From the NCBI GenBank assembly GCA_963765955.1, contig CAVXYA010000002.1:682001-746000 (forward strand): a stretch of 64,000 nucleotides of DNA, read 5' to 3'. Each line of letters starts with the position of its first letter. Positions within the stretch are counted from its first letter, which is position 1. The notes under the pieces are model-generated. The model was given only the letters and a program-made list of their open reading frames with translations, did no database searches and was not told where the DNA came from. The position numbers and the translations under genes were made by a program. Of this stretch, positions 34,407-45,401 are shown piece by piece. Source of the stretch: JAXDMK01 sp963765955. GTDB taxonomy: Bacteria > Actinomycetota > Acidimicrobiia > Acidimicrobiales > AC-14.

Positions 34407-35752
34407 GCTCGTCGGCCGCCAGCTCGTCGAGGCTGAGCCCCTCCACCAGCGCCGACCCGAAGCAGCGGGCCTGGTCGTTGTCGGCCCCCTCGGCGAGGGC
34501 TCCGATGGCGACGTAGGTGCGGGCCACGGAGAGCTCGATGGCCTCCATCGAGCCACCGCTGCCCTCGGTCGCGTCGTCACCGGGGTCGCACGACTCGAGG
34601 TGGACGATGTCGCCGTCGCGCGATGTCGACTGGTCGTCGCCCGGCGCCGCGTCCACCCAAGCGCTCGAACGCGTCGGCCAGCTCGGACGTGTCCTCGGGG
34701 GTGTCGCCGGTGACGTTCAGCCGGATGCAGGTGCGCCCGTCCCGGGGGAACACGGCGTAGGCGTCGCCGCCCCACCCGGTGGCGGCGGTGAGGGCCTGGC
34801 GGGGGTCGATGCGCTCGGCCAGCACGATCATCAACGACAACGCCCCGAAGTCGCCCTCGTCGTAGGCCTCGACGCCGTCGGTCCCGGGCCCGTCGACCGG
34901 CACCAGGCCGCCACCGTCGAGGTACTCGAAGGGGTCGAAGACGTGCTCCTCGGTGACCGGCGGGGTGGCGAAGGCGCCGTCGACCGACTCCCCCTCGGCC
35001 GCCTCCAGCAAGGCCACGAACGCGTCTCCCAGTCCGTAGGGGGCGCCGAAGAGCGACGTCAGGGCGTCGGGGATGCCAGCCTCCTCGAACCCTTCGAGGC
35101 CGGCCGCGTTCTCCATGTCGATGGCCTCCCGGGTGGCGTCGTCGAGCGTCTCGAGGTAGCGGGCTTCGATGCGGTCGGCGTCGCCCTCCACCAGGGAGCC
35201 GAAGGCGAACGTCTCCCCGCTCGTGACCTCGTCCTCGTCCATGTCCTCGTAGCGGTCGAGGTCGAAGACCTGGTCCTGGAGGACGTGGGTCAGCTCGTGG
35301 ACGAGGGTGACGGCCAGGCCGGGCGTCACCTCCGTACCCCGAACGACCACCACCTCGTCCAAGCTGTCGTAGTAGGCGAGGGTGCCGGAGTCGGACAGGT
35401 CGTTGGTGGCCTCCAGCAGGTCGATGTCGGCGGCGAGCAGGCCCAGGGCCCGCAGCGACCCCTCGAACTGCTCGATCTCCTCCTTCTCCTCGTCGGTGAG
35501 CGACGCCTCTTCGGTGCGGGTGCGCTCGGAGTACTCCTCCGGCGACAGGAAGTCGACCGGCACAGGATGGTCGAACACCGCCCCCCGCTCGCGCTCCACG
35601 ACGTGGACCAGCTCCAACACCCGGGGATCCCACTCCTTCGGGCGGTCGTCCTCCTCCCCGTGGAGGAGGAGGGCGGCGCCCACGCCGGCGAAGAAGAGCA
35701 CGACGATCCCCACCGCGGTGGTCCACTGGAACAGGCGCGCCCGAGTGGCCAC
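34354..35752 (-). CDS. Membrane-anchored zinc-peptidase-like protein, one frame break
   Basis: The protein starts at GTG 35752 with GGGAGG at good spacing. An N-terminal signal anchor (WTTAVGIVVLFFAGVGAALLL) is followed by a large acidic outer domain. HELTHVLQDQ fits the HExxH zinc motif, and EGDAD downstream could give the third ligand. The frame changes near 34660 (after ELADAFERLG); the C-terminal 95 residues (LESCDPGDD... to FVDDC) are in the next frame. Cys residues in CIRLN, ESCDP, ARCFG and DDCR may form disulfides. The specific family is not recognised. Confidence 0.75.
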
Positions 35753-35855
35753 CGTCACCTCCCTCGATCGATCCCTAGTATCGACGCCCCGCTCGACCAC
35801 CTGAACCGGTTCGTTGCCGCCGCCCAGTCCACCGAGCCCAGTTAGCCTTCCTCCC

Positions 35856-36747
35856 GTGACCAAGATCGCCGACCTGCTCGCCGCCGGACGGTGCTACTCG
35901 TTCGAGTTCTTCCCGCCCCGCAGCGAGGCGGCGGAGGTGACGCTGCGCCGGACCCTCGTCGAGCTGGAGCCTCTCGGTCCCTCGTTCGTGTCCTTCACCT
36001 ACGGGGCGGGGGGCACCACCCGGGAGAAGACGTACGAGGTGGTGGTCCACGTCCTGCGCAACACGACGATGACGCCCGATGGCCCACCTCTGCTGCGCCG
36101 GGCACACGGTGGCCGAGCTGCGGTCGCTGCTGGAGGCCTACCGGGCCGACGGGGTGGAGAACATCCTCGCCCTCCGGGGCGACCCGCCGGCCGACCTCGG
36201 ACTGCCGCCGGGCGACCTCCTCCACGCGGCCGAGCTGGTGGCCCTGGTGCGGGAGATGGGGCCGTTCTCGGTGGGGGTGGCGTCGCACCCGGAGGGCCAT
36301 CCGGCGTGCCCCGACCGCGTTCTCGACCGTCAACGCCAGGCGGCCAAGCTGGCCCAGGCCGATTTCGGCGTCACCCAGTTCTTCTTCAACCTCGACGACT
36401 ACCTGCGCCTGATCGACGACCTGGCCGCCCTCGGGGTCGACAAGCCGGTGCTCCCCGGCATCATGCCCGTCACCAACGTGGCCCAGATCGAGCGCTTCGC
36501 CCAGCTCTCGGGCGCCGCCTTCCCGACCTGGCTGGCCGACCGCCTCCACGCGGTGGCCGACGACCCGGAGAAGGTGCGCCGGGTCGGCGTCGAGGTGGCC
36601 ACCGAGCTGAGCCAGGGCCTCCTCGACGCCGGTGCTCCCGGCCTGCACTTCTACACGCTCAACCGCTCCCAGGCGACGATGGAGATCTGGACCAACCTCG
36701 GCCTCCCCGTCACCGGCCCGCCGGCCGCCGAGTCGCCTACCGCTTGA
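35856..36747 (+). CDS. metF: Methylenetetrahydrofolate reductase, one frame break
   Basis: MetF reduces methylene-THF to methyl-THF for methionine synthesis, whose B12-dependent form would link it to this locus. The N-terminal YSFEFFPPRSEAAEV and SFVSFTYGAGGTT are in frame 3. An extra C near 36073 moves MAHLCCAGHT, NILALRGDPP, KLAQADFGVTQFFFN and GLHFYTLNRS to frame 1. The combined length, about 296 residues, is normal. It starts at GTG 35856. The 3' end overlaps the convergent PKD gene by 11 bases. Confidence 0.92.
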
Positions 36748-38191
36748 CCGCGGTGGGCGGGGCGATCGCCTGGTTGTCGGCGGGCAGGGCGTCCCGGCCG
36801 CCGACGATCGTGGCCACCGCCCGGAACGTCACCTTGCCGGCCGCCCCGTCCTGCGCGGTGAAGGTGTACCGGAAGTCGAAGCGGGTGGTGCGACCGCCGT
36901 GGGCGACCGGAACCGACAGCGTCTGCGTCCCGACGAGCTGCTCGAACCCGCCGGCCACGCTCTTGAACAGCTCGACCTGCACCGTCTCCGGCTGCCTCCC
37001 GCCCCGCACGTTCACCCGCACGTCCTTGGCCTGGCCCACCCGAGCCGTGCCGGGCGCCTGGATGCGCTCGATCGACACGTCGCGGGTGCGGACGGAGACC
37101 ACTCGGGAAGTGGTCGCCGTGCGGCCGTCGAGGGTCGTGGCGATCATGGTGACCGTGTAGTCCCCGTCCGCCGCGTAGCGGTGGGACGTGCAGCAGCCGG
37201 ACGTCGTGGTCCCGTCGCCGAAGTCCCACTGAGCTGGCCCGAAGCCCATGAACGCCGGGTCGGTCGACCAGTCGACGAAGTGGACGTCGTCGTAGATCGA
37301 GGGGTCGGACGGAAAGGAGTCGAAGTAGGCATTCGGCGGTCCGACCGGTTCGATGGTGATCGTCACCACCGAGTTGAACCCCGGGAGCGAGGTGGCCTCG
37401 GCCACCTGGAGGAAGTAGGTCGTCCCCACCACGGCCGAGAAGGTCGCAGGGCCGGGCGATGAGCCACTGCCGGATGCGATCTGGGTCAGATCGGAGAGCG
37501 TGCCGCCCGTGTACACGTTGACCAGGGTGCCCGGATCGAAGCTCAGGCGGACGCCGACCGGGCCGCTCACCACTGGCGTGTAGGCGTACCAGGCGCTGTT
37601 GCGGAGGCCGGCGCCCGGCTCACCCGGCTCCAGGGTGGCGGTCGTGAGGTCCACGGTGGCGCTGACCGGGGCACCCGACAGCGGCTCGGCACCGACGAAG
37701 GCGTCGTTGGGCGGCGGGGTCACGGCGTCGATGCGGAGCTGGTAGGAGCTCGGTCCGCCCGCGAACAGCCCCACCTGCACGTAGTACGTCGAGCCGGCGG
37801 TGACGGGAAGGACCATGGGGCTGCTGCCGAAGCCCCCGCCGCACGCCACGAGGCTGAGGCCCTCGAACCCGCCGCCGGACGACTGCCAGCCCACGATGCC
37901 GACCGTGAACCCGCTGCCCGCAGGATCGACGATGACGTGGCCCGATGTGGTCGGCGTGAGGACGTACCACGCGGTGCCCGACGGGAAGGGGAGGCAGGCG
38001 GAGGACGGCTCGCCGTCCTCGGTCGTGAGACCCGCCAGGTCGCCGCTGTCGGTGAACGGCAGGCTCGCCACCACGTCCGCGTTGGCGAAGTTGTCGTTGT
38101 CGGGCGGGGACGCAGCCGCCGACGGCGACGCTCCCAGCAACATGATCCCCACCAACAAGGTGGCTGCCAACACTCGCGTCCTTAGCATCAT
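36737..38191 (-). CDS. Secreted PKD-domain protein
   Basis: This 484-residue exported protein starts at a double ATG (38191/38188) after GGGAGGCAGG. The signal peptide is followed by PPDNDNFANADVV and a second PPPNDAFVGAEPL, both openings of beta-sandwich modules of the bacterial pre-peptidase C-terminal type (AWYVLTP, STYYVQVGLF; AWYAYTP, TTYFLQVAEA). A PKD domain near residues 315-385 follows (QWDFGDGTTTSGC, HRYAADGDYTVTMIA), then a final beta domain. It has no catalytic motif and is probably an adhesive or structural surface protein. Confidence 0.8.
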   Translation of the reverse strand: MMLRTRVLAATLLVGIMLLGASPSAAASPPDNDNFANADVVASLPFTDSGDLAGLTTEDGEPSSACLPFPSGTAWYVLTPTTSGHVIVDPAGSGFTVGIVGWQSSGGGFEGLSLVACGGGFGSSPMVLPVTAGSTYYVQVGLFAGGPSSYQLRIDAVTPPPNDAFVGAEPLSGAPVSATVDLTTATLEPGEPGAGLRNSAWYAYTPVVSGPVGVRLSFDPGTLVNVYTGGTLSDLTQIASGSGSSPGPATFSAVVGTTYFLQVAEATSLPGFNSVVTITIEPVGPPNAYFDSFPSDPSIYDDVHFVDWSTDPAFMGFGPAQWDFGDGTTTSGCCTSHRYAADGDYTVTMIATTLDGRTATTSRVVSVRTRDVSIERIQAPGTARVGQAKDVRVNVRGGRQPETVQVELFKSVAGGFEQLVGTQTLSVPVAHGGRTTRFDFRYTFTAQDGAAGKVTFRAVATIVGGRDALPADNQAIAPPTAVKR

Positions 38192-38362
38192 CCTGCCTCC
38201 CGCCTCTCGGCCTGTTTGCGCCTTGGACGCAGGGCCGTCCCCGCTCGTTCCGAAACTTCCCGCCAGGCCGACCGGAGTGGTGCTAACCCCCCACTTGGCA
38301 GGTGGTGCTGCCACCCGAGACGCCGGACAGCCCGCCGCCAACGGCCTCGATAGCCTGAAGCC

Positions 38363-39765
38363 ATGACCCTTCGCCGTCTCAGGAGCCGGGCCACGTTGCT
38401 GCTGGCGGCGACGCTCGTCGCCGTGACCCTGAGCCTGGTCCCGGGCGAAAAGGTGCAGGCCAAGGTCATCGTCCACACCCGGGCGGGCGAGGTCAGCGGG
38501 CCGGTCAACGGCCCCGACGTGCGCCGGCTGCCGTTCGCCGCCGGGCACGTGGCGCTCTACTGGGTCGGGAACCCCGACGCCCTCGTCACCGTCGCCTTCG
38601 GCACCGACGGCTCGGCGTTCGGGCCCCCGCGCGACGCCATGCGGGACGAGGTCGGCGGGCAGCGGGGCAACGGCGTCACCTACGGGGCCGTCCTGGCCGC
38701 CGGCGGGGCCACGTCGGTGAGGGTGACGACCGACCGGCCGGTGGGGCGCCTCACCGTGCTCGCCCTGGCCGACGGCGGGTCGACCGTCGTGCCGGAGGTC
38801 GTCGCCGGGAACCAGGCCGGGGCCAGCGTGGCCCAGCCGCCCATCCTGTCCCGCTCCGACTGGGGCGCCGACGAGTCGCTCCGGTTCGCCGCCAGGCGGC
38901 GCCGAGGTGTGGCCGCCCGCCTTCTATCCGGTGCAGAAGCTCATCGTCCACCACACCGCCGGGGTCAACAACGACCCCAACCCGGCGGCGACCGTGCGTT
39001 CGATCTACTACTACCACGCCGTCACCCAGGGCTGGGGCGACATCGGGTACAACTTCCTCGTCGACGAGGCCGGGCGCATCTACAAGGGCCGCCACTCGCA
39101 CCCGCCGGGCGCGACCGACGACACCATCACCGGCGAGGACGCGGCCGGCAACTCCGTCACCGCGGCCCACGCCTACCAGTACAACTCGGGGACCATCGGG
39201 GTGGCGCTCCTCGGCACGCTCACCACCCAGGACGCCACGCCCGCGGCCAGGACGGCGATGGTCGACGTCCTGGCCTGGAAGGCGTCCGCCCACGCCATCG
39301 ACCCTTACGGGTCGTCGCTGTACACCAACCCGGTCGGGGGCAACCAGAAGGTGTTCGCCAACATCGCCGGCCACCGCGACGTCGAGGCCACCGAGTGCCC
39401 CGGCGGCGGGTTCTACGCCACCCTCCCCCAGCTCCGCTCCCAGGTGGCGGCCCGCATGGGCCCGGCCGACACCACCGCCCCGTCGACGCCCGCCGGCCTC
39501 ACCGCCTCCGGTGGGAAGCGCAAGATCACCCTGGCCTGGTCGGCGTCCTCCGACACCGGCGGCAGCGGCCTGGCCGGCTACGAGGTCTTCCGGTCGGCCA
39601 CCGCCAGCGGTCCCTTCACGCTCCTCCCCGGCCACGGCCACGTCCAACACCCACACCGACAGCGGGCTGACCCGGGGCCGACGCTACTGGTACCAGGTGA
39701 AGGCCTACGACGGCGCCGGCAACCGCAGCGCCCCGTCGGCCACCGTCACCGCCGTCGCCACCTGA
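38363..39765 (+). CDS. Secreted N-acetylmuramoyl-L-alanine amidase (PGRP type) with Fn3 domain, two frame breaks
   Basis: A signal peptide and a beta-rich N-terminal domain (frame 2) lead to SRSDWGADESLRFA. After a break near 38900 the PGRP/amidase_2 domain is in frame 3. Its zinc ligands are in IVHHTAGV, AGHRDVEATECPGG (His and Cys), and it has GWGDIGYNFLVDEAGRIYKGR. After a second break near 39640 the fibronectin type III domain ends in frame 1 (RGRRYWYQVKAYDGAGN). The enzyme should cleave the muramyl-peptide bond of peptidoglycan outside the cell. Both breaks look like one extra base. Confidence 0.86.
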
Positions 39766-39771
39766 GGGCGG

Positions 39772-40500
<729 letters not shown>

Positions 40501-40510
40501 GACGAGATCG

Positions 40511-42527
40511 TCACGGGGCGGCGGGCTCGCCCAGGTAGGCCTCGATGACCCGTGGATCGCGCTGGACCTCGGCCGGGCTGCCCTCGGCGATCTTCTCGCC
40601 GAAGTCGAGCACGCACACCCGGTCGGAGGTGCCCATGACCAGGCTCATGTCGTGGTCGATGATGACGATTGTCAGGCCTTCGTCCCGCAGCCGGCGGATC
40701 AGGGCCTGCACCGCCTGCTTCTCGGACGCGCCCATGCCCGCCGCCGGCTCGTCCAGCAGGAGCACCTGAGGGCGGGTGGCCACCGCCCGGGCGATCTCCA
40801 GCCGGCGCTGGTCGCCGTAGGGCAGGTTGCGGGCCAGGTCACCGGCCCGGTGCTCGATGCCGACCAGGCGCAGGAGCCGGTCCGCCTCGTCCCTGCTCTC
40901 CCGCTCCTCCCGCCGGTGCCGGCCCAGGCCGAAGAGGGCGCCGGGAACGCTCGTGCGGTGTCGCGGAGTCGACCCCGATCATGACGTTCTCCCGGGCGGT
41001 CATGTTGGGGAACAGGCGGATGTTCTGGAACGTGCGGGCCACGCCGGCCTGGGTGACGATGTGGGGACGTCGTCCGCCGATGTCGGCGCCGTCGAGGCGG
41101 ATGTCGCCCGCTCCCGGGCGGAAGACCCCGGTGACGCAGTTGAACACCGTGGTCTTGCCCGCCCCGTTGGGCCCGATCAGGCCGAGGATCTCGCCCCGCT
41201 GGACCGTGATGTCGACCCCCCGCAGGGCGACCACCCCCCCGAACTCCATGCACACGCCGTCCAGCTCCAGGACTGTCCCCGTCGAGTGTGCAGAAACCAC
41301 GGGTAGAGCTGGTTTTTTGCTCACTCGATCGGTGTCCAGGTCGGCGGCGGCCTCGGCCTCGGCCGCCTCGGCCTCGGCCGCCTCCTCGGGCTGGATGTCG
41401 ACCGGCCCTTCGACGGTGCCGCCCATCCCCGCGACCGGCGTGGCCTCGGCCAGCTCCGCCGCCCGCTGGCGGCTGGGGATGATGCCCTGGGGCCGGAAGA
41501 TCATCATCACCACCAGGGCCAGGCCGAACAGGAGCACCCGGTACTCGGTGACGTCGGTGGCGTTGCCACCGGTCAGGGTGTTCAGCCAGCGGGTGAGGGT
41601 CTCGCCGGCGGCCGCATCGCGGAGGTACTCGGGCAGGAAGGCGACGGCGAAGGCGCCCACGACCACGCCCGGGATCGACCCCATCCCGCCCAGCACGACC
41701 GCCGACAGCAGGATCACCGACAGGAAGAACGGGAAGTTGTCGGGGTTGATGAAGCTCACCCGGCTGGCGTAGATCCAGCCCCCCAGGCCGCCGGTGGTGG
41801 CCCCGATGGCGAAGGCCCACAGCTTCATCTTGAACGTGGCCACGCCCATGGCCTCGGCCGCGTCCTCGTCCTCCCGGATGGCGGCCCACGCCCGGCCCAC
41901 CCGCGACCGGCTGAGGCGCACGATCATCACCACCGCCAGCACGATGGCGACGAGGGTGAGGTAGTAGTACGGCAGCGGGTCGAGCCCGAACTCGGCGCCC
42001 GCCACCGACGAGGGGTGGGGGATGCCGGAGATCCCGCGGGACGCGCCCAGCGATTCCGAGTTCTGGGCCACGATGCGGGCGATCTCGCCGAAGCCGAGGG
42101 TGACGATGGCCAGGTAGTCGCCCCGCAGGCGCAGGGTGGGGGCGCCCAGCACCACTCCCGCCACCGCCGCCAGCAGGACGGCGACGACGAGGGCCTCCCA
42201 CGCCGACCATCCCGCCGTCGTCGTCAGCTTGGCCGTCGTGTAGGCCCCCACCGCGTAGAAGGCCACGTAGCCGAGGTCGAGGAGCCCGGCCTGGCCGACC
42301 ACCACGTTGAGGCCCAGGGCCAGCAGGATGAAGACCGCCACCGGGTAGAAGAGCACGCTCTGCCAGGCGATCGACAGCCCGAGGGGCGCCAGCACCGCCC
42401 CCACGAGGGCGGCCGCCATCACCCCCGCCCGCACCGGGCGCCCCTGGCGGTCCCACCACCGGGCCACCGGCGTGACGAGCGACGGCAGCCAACCCCTCCG
42501 ACCGGTCCCGGCCCGCACGCGGCTCAC
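40511..42527 (-). CDS. livM: Fused permease LivM and ATPase LivG, one frame break in LivG
   Basis: The LivM module (about 360 residues) is a polytopic permease with LNVVVGQAGLLDLGYVAFYAVGAY, TLRLRGDYLAIVTLGFGEI and a final MMIFRPQGIIPSRQR. An acidic linker made of 15-base repeats (AEAEAAEAEAA) and then a palindrome-encoded segment (DTDRVSKKPALPVVSAHSTG) lead without a stop into LivG. LivG has Walker A GPNGAGKTT, VARTFQNIRLFPNMTARENVM, Walker B VLLLDEPAAGMG and IDHDMSLVM. A one-base break near 40970 splits LivG; the ATPase core resumes as TSVPGALFGLG. The two modules are normally separate proteins. Confidence 0.88.
41281..41330. repeat. Family B palindromic element, copy 3, at the LivM/LivG fusion point
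   Basis: CGAGTGTGCAGAAACCA pairs with TGGTTTTTTGCTCACTCG (41283-41328) around a 10-base loop. The left end GTCGAGTGTGCAGAAACC and right end CACTCGATCGG match copy 2 in cobA (GTCGAATGTGCAGAAACC and CACCCGATCGG) almost base for base, 15 kb away. The element is stop-free in the livMG frame. Confidence 0.85.
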
Positions 42528-43459
42528 GCCCGGGCCCTGGCCAGGCTCTCACCGAGGAGGCCGGTGGGACGGAACAGCAGCACCAACACGAGCACGGTGA
42601 AGGCGAACACGTCCTTCCACTCGCCCCCCAGCACCGTCGCCCCCCAGTTCTCCATCAGCCCCAGCAGCAGGCCCCCCAGGAGGGCCCCCCGGATGTTGCC
42701 GATCCCGCCCAGCACGGCCGCGGTGAAAGCCTTGATCCCGGGGAGGAACCCGATGTCGTAGCGGGCGGCCTCGAAGAAGATGCCGAAGAGCGCCCCCGCG
42801 GCGCCGGCCAGGATCCCGCCCAGCAGGAAGGTGAGGGCGACCACCCGGTTGATGTCGACGCCCATCATGGCCGCCGTCTCCGGGTCCTGGGCGGTGGCCC
42901 GGATCCCCCGGCCCAGGCGGGACTTCGACACGAAGCGCTCCAGAGCCACCATCAGCACCACCGCCGCCACCACCACCAGCACCTTGTCGGTGCGGATATC
43001 GGCCCCCCCGAGCGAAGCAAGTTGGCGTTTCTCGAGGATCCGGGGGAACCCGAGGATCTCCCGGCCGTAGCGCACCGCGAACAGCTCCTGCAGGAACAGC
43101 GACATGCCGATGGCGGTGATCAGGGCGGCCAGCCGGGGGGCGTTACGGCGGCGGAGGGGTCGGTAGGCGATCCGCTCCATGGCCACCGCCGTCAGCCCCG
43201 ACACGGTCATGGCCACCAGCATCACCACCACCACCGTGGCCACCAGGGCCACACCCGTCTTGGACGGGTCGCCGGTGTCGATGCCCATACCGTGCATGGC
43301 GAAGAGGCTGGCGAACACCCCGATCATGAACACCTCGGAGTGGGCGAAGTTGATCAGCCGCAGGACGCCGTAGACCAGGGTGTAGCCGAGGGCGATCAGG
43401 GCGTAGATCGACCCCAGGGTCAGGCCGTCGACCGTCTGGGGCCAGAACTGGTCCCGCAG
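42524..43459 (-). CDS. livH: Branched-chain amino acid ABC transporter permease LivH
   Basis: This hydrophobic permease has the family's opening GLTLGSIYALIALGYTLVYGVLRLINFAHSEVFMIG. Later motifs are ERIAYRPLRRRNAPRLAALITAIGMSLFLQ, GRGIRATAQDPETAAMMGVD and AFTAAVLGGIGNIRGALLGG. The stop overlaps livM. No ATG or GTG in this frame precedes the first helix. CTG 43457-43459, or an ATG at 43463 one frame away (implying a small indel), are the candidates, so the start is uncertain by about ten codons. Confidence 0.87.
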   Translation of the reverse strand: MRDQFWPQTVDGLTLGSIYALIALGYTLVYGVLRLINFAHSEVFMIGVFASLFAMHGMGIDTGDPSKTGVALVATVVVVMLVAMTVSGLTAVAMERIAYRPLRRRNAPRLAALITAIGMSLFLQELFAVRYGREILGFPRILEKRQLASLGGADIRTDKVLVVVAAVVLMVALERFVSKSRLGRGIRATAQDPETAAMMGVDINRVVALTFLLGGILAGAAGALFGIFFEAARYDIGFLPGIKAFTAAVLGGIGNIRGALLGGLLLGLMENWGATVLGGEWKDVFAFTVLVLVLLFRPTGLLGESLARARA

Positions 43460-43533
43460 GCATGAGAAACAGGCGTCGATGACTGATCCCGGGGTCGATC
43501 AGGCCCTGGGTGGCGGTGCCGGGGGGCTCGGCG

Positions 43534-44732
43534 TCAGCTCAGCAGGCTCTGGGTGGTGCCGAGCTCGGTGGCCTTGCCACCCTTGAACTCGTAGACGAAG
43601 ACGTCGCCCGCCTTGATGTTGCCGTTGTCCTCGAACTCGATGGCCTTGCCCGCGCCCTCGACGGAACCCAGGTTCTCGACGTAGTCGAGCAGCGCCTGGC
43701 GGCTGGTGTTGCCGGCCCGGATTCCGGCGATGAGGATGTTGGCCGAGTCGTAGCCCTCGGTGGAGTACGTGGCCGGGGGGGTGTTCCATCGGGCCACGTA
43801 GGCCTTGGCGAACTCGCCCAGCTTGCCGGGGGCGTCGGCCGTGGCCAGCTTGCAGGCGCAGGTGACCTGGGTGCCCTCGGCCGCGGGGCCCCGGCGGAGG
43901 CGACGAAGCCGGCGTCGAGCACGCCGTCGCCGCTCTGGAAGCGCACGGTGACCTGGCCGTCGGTGAGCTGCTTCGGAGCCGGCCCGCCTCCGAGTAGTAG
44001 CCGCCGTAGAAGATCAGGTCGGGCGGCGGCGAGATGGCCCGGACCGAGTTGACCACGGCCGAGAAGTCCTGCGACTTGGGGTCGATGGCCTCGTTGAGGA
44101 CGGTGGTGACGCCCGCCTTCTCGAGCTGGCCCCGGGTGCCGTCGGCCAGCGCCTTGCCGTAGTCGGCGTTGTCGTGGATGTAGGCGGCCCGGGTGACGGT
44201 GAGCTTCTTGGTCACGTAGTCGGTGACGCCCTTGCCCTGGATGTCGTCGTCGGGGACGAGGCGGTGGAACACCGTCTGGCCGGGGAGCTCGGTGGGCAGG
44301 GCGGTGGCGGTGGCCGATGCGCTCACCATCACCAGGCCCGCCGCCTGCAGGGAGGGCAGCACGGCCCGGGTCTCGCCCGAGAACGTCGGGCCCGACGATG
44401 CCAATGATGGACGAGTCGTTGATGAACCGGTCCTTGGCCGTCGAGGCCTGGGCGGGGTCGCCCTGGGTGTCGAACTCGTCCAGCTCGAACTGGATGTCGC
44501 CGCCGGCCTCGTTGGCCTCCTCGATGGCGACCACCGCGCCGTTGCGGATGTTGATGCCGAGGTTGGCGTTGGGACCGGTGAGCGGCCCCACGAACGCCAG
44601 CTTGTAGGTCTGCTGCTGGCCCGTCGCCTCCCCGCCGCCGTCGTCGTCGCTGTCGCCGCAGGCCGCCAGCATCAAGGCGGCGACCGACACCAGTGCGACA
44701 ACCCTCCAGCCGGCCCGGGACACAGGAGACAT
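43534..44732 (-). CDS. Branched-chain amino acid ABC transporter binding lipoprotein, three frame breaks
   Basis: ATG 44732 follows AAGGAG. The lipoprotein signal ends LMLAACGD. The Leu/Ile/Val-binding fold starts with YKLAFVGPLTGPNANLGINIRNGAVVAIEEAN. Frame breaks near 44395, 43985 and 43885 distribute the rest: FSGETRAVLPSLQAAG to FYGGYYSEAG, then KQLTDGQVTVRFQSGDGVLD, then ARWNTPPATYSTEGYDSANIL to the stop at 43534. The protein order matches the family throughout. It is the first gene of the liv operon. Confidence 0.85.
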
Positions 44733-44877
44733 GCGGCACACTCCTTGTAGGACTCGTAGGTGACGCGGACCTTACCCGGGCGACGACCGCAATACTCGGT
44801 GTCTGCACCCGGCATCCCGGTTGCCGCCGGGTCGCCGGCCTGGTTGCCGCCGGCGAGCGGTGGCCTAGGCTCGGTCC

Positions 44878-45345
44878 ATGCCCGAGGCGCCCGCCGTCGA
44901 CCCCATGCTCCAGCTCTTCGTCCGGCTCATGAACAGCCTCGACGTGCAGCTCGGGCTCACGGTGCTGGTCGGAGGCTCGTGGGTCTCGGGGATCCTCGTC
45001 CCGCCCCGCACGTTCACCGAGGAGGTGGGCGCCGAGCTGGTGGAGAAGTCGGGCGCCGAGGCCGAGGGCCTGCAGCAGTTCTTCCAGGAGCTGGGGCGCC
45101 AGTGGTTCCCCAACCCGTCGGAGCTGGAGGCGGAGACGGCCTCCGGCCAGGGGCCACGCCGCGACGACCGGCCCTTCCACCTCCACCTGCGCAACGCCCG
45201 GATGGTGTCCACCACCGGGTCGATCCCGCTCGACGGCGCCTACATGCGCATCCGGCTGGCCGAGGTGTCGGGCTGGGTGGTCGGCGACTTCAGTGCCACC
45301 CACCCCTTCCGCCCGCCCCTGCCACCGCAACACACCGACTCGTAG
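44878..45345 (+). CDS. Hypothetical protein, weakly GvpU-like
   Basis: A 155-residue soluble protein. The stretch LFVRLMNSLDVQLGLTVLVGGSWVSGILVPPRTFTEE followed by a charged helix and a beta-rich end vaguely resembles proteins annotated as gas vesicle accessory GvpU. No gas vesicle genes are nearby, so that role is not supported. The frame is intact and the codon use matches its neighbours. It is divergent from the liv binding protein gene with 145 bases between. Confidence 0.6.
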   Translation: MPEAPAVDPMLQLFVRLMNSLDVQLGLTVLVGGSWVSGILVPPRTFTEEVGAELVEKSGAEAEGLQQFFQELGRQWFPNPSELEAETASGQGPRRDDRPFHLHLRNARMVSTTGSIPLDGAYMRIRLAEVSGWVVGDFSATHPFRPPLPPQHTDS

Positions 45346-45368
45346 CGCTTCCTGACGGAGCTCTTGCC

Positions 45369-45394
45369 GTACGGCGGCCGGGCCCGCGCCGTAC
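45369..45394. terminator. Hairpin between two plus-strand genes
   Basis: GTACGGCG (45369-45376) pairs perfectly with CGCCGTAC (45387-45394) around a GC-rich loop, 24 bases after the stop of the preceding gene. No T tract follows, so it may be a weak terminator or processing hairpin in front of the propeller lipoprotein gene. Confidence 0.4.
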
Positions 45395-45401
45395 ACCGGG
45401 T

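Noticed and set aside
44878..45345. Gas vesicle gene
   Set aside because: The similarity to GvpU is weak and no other gvp gene is in the window.
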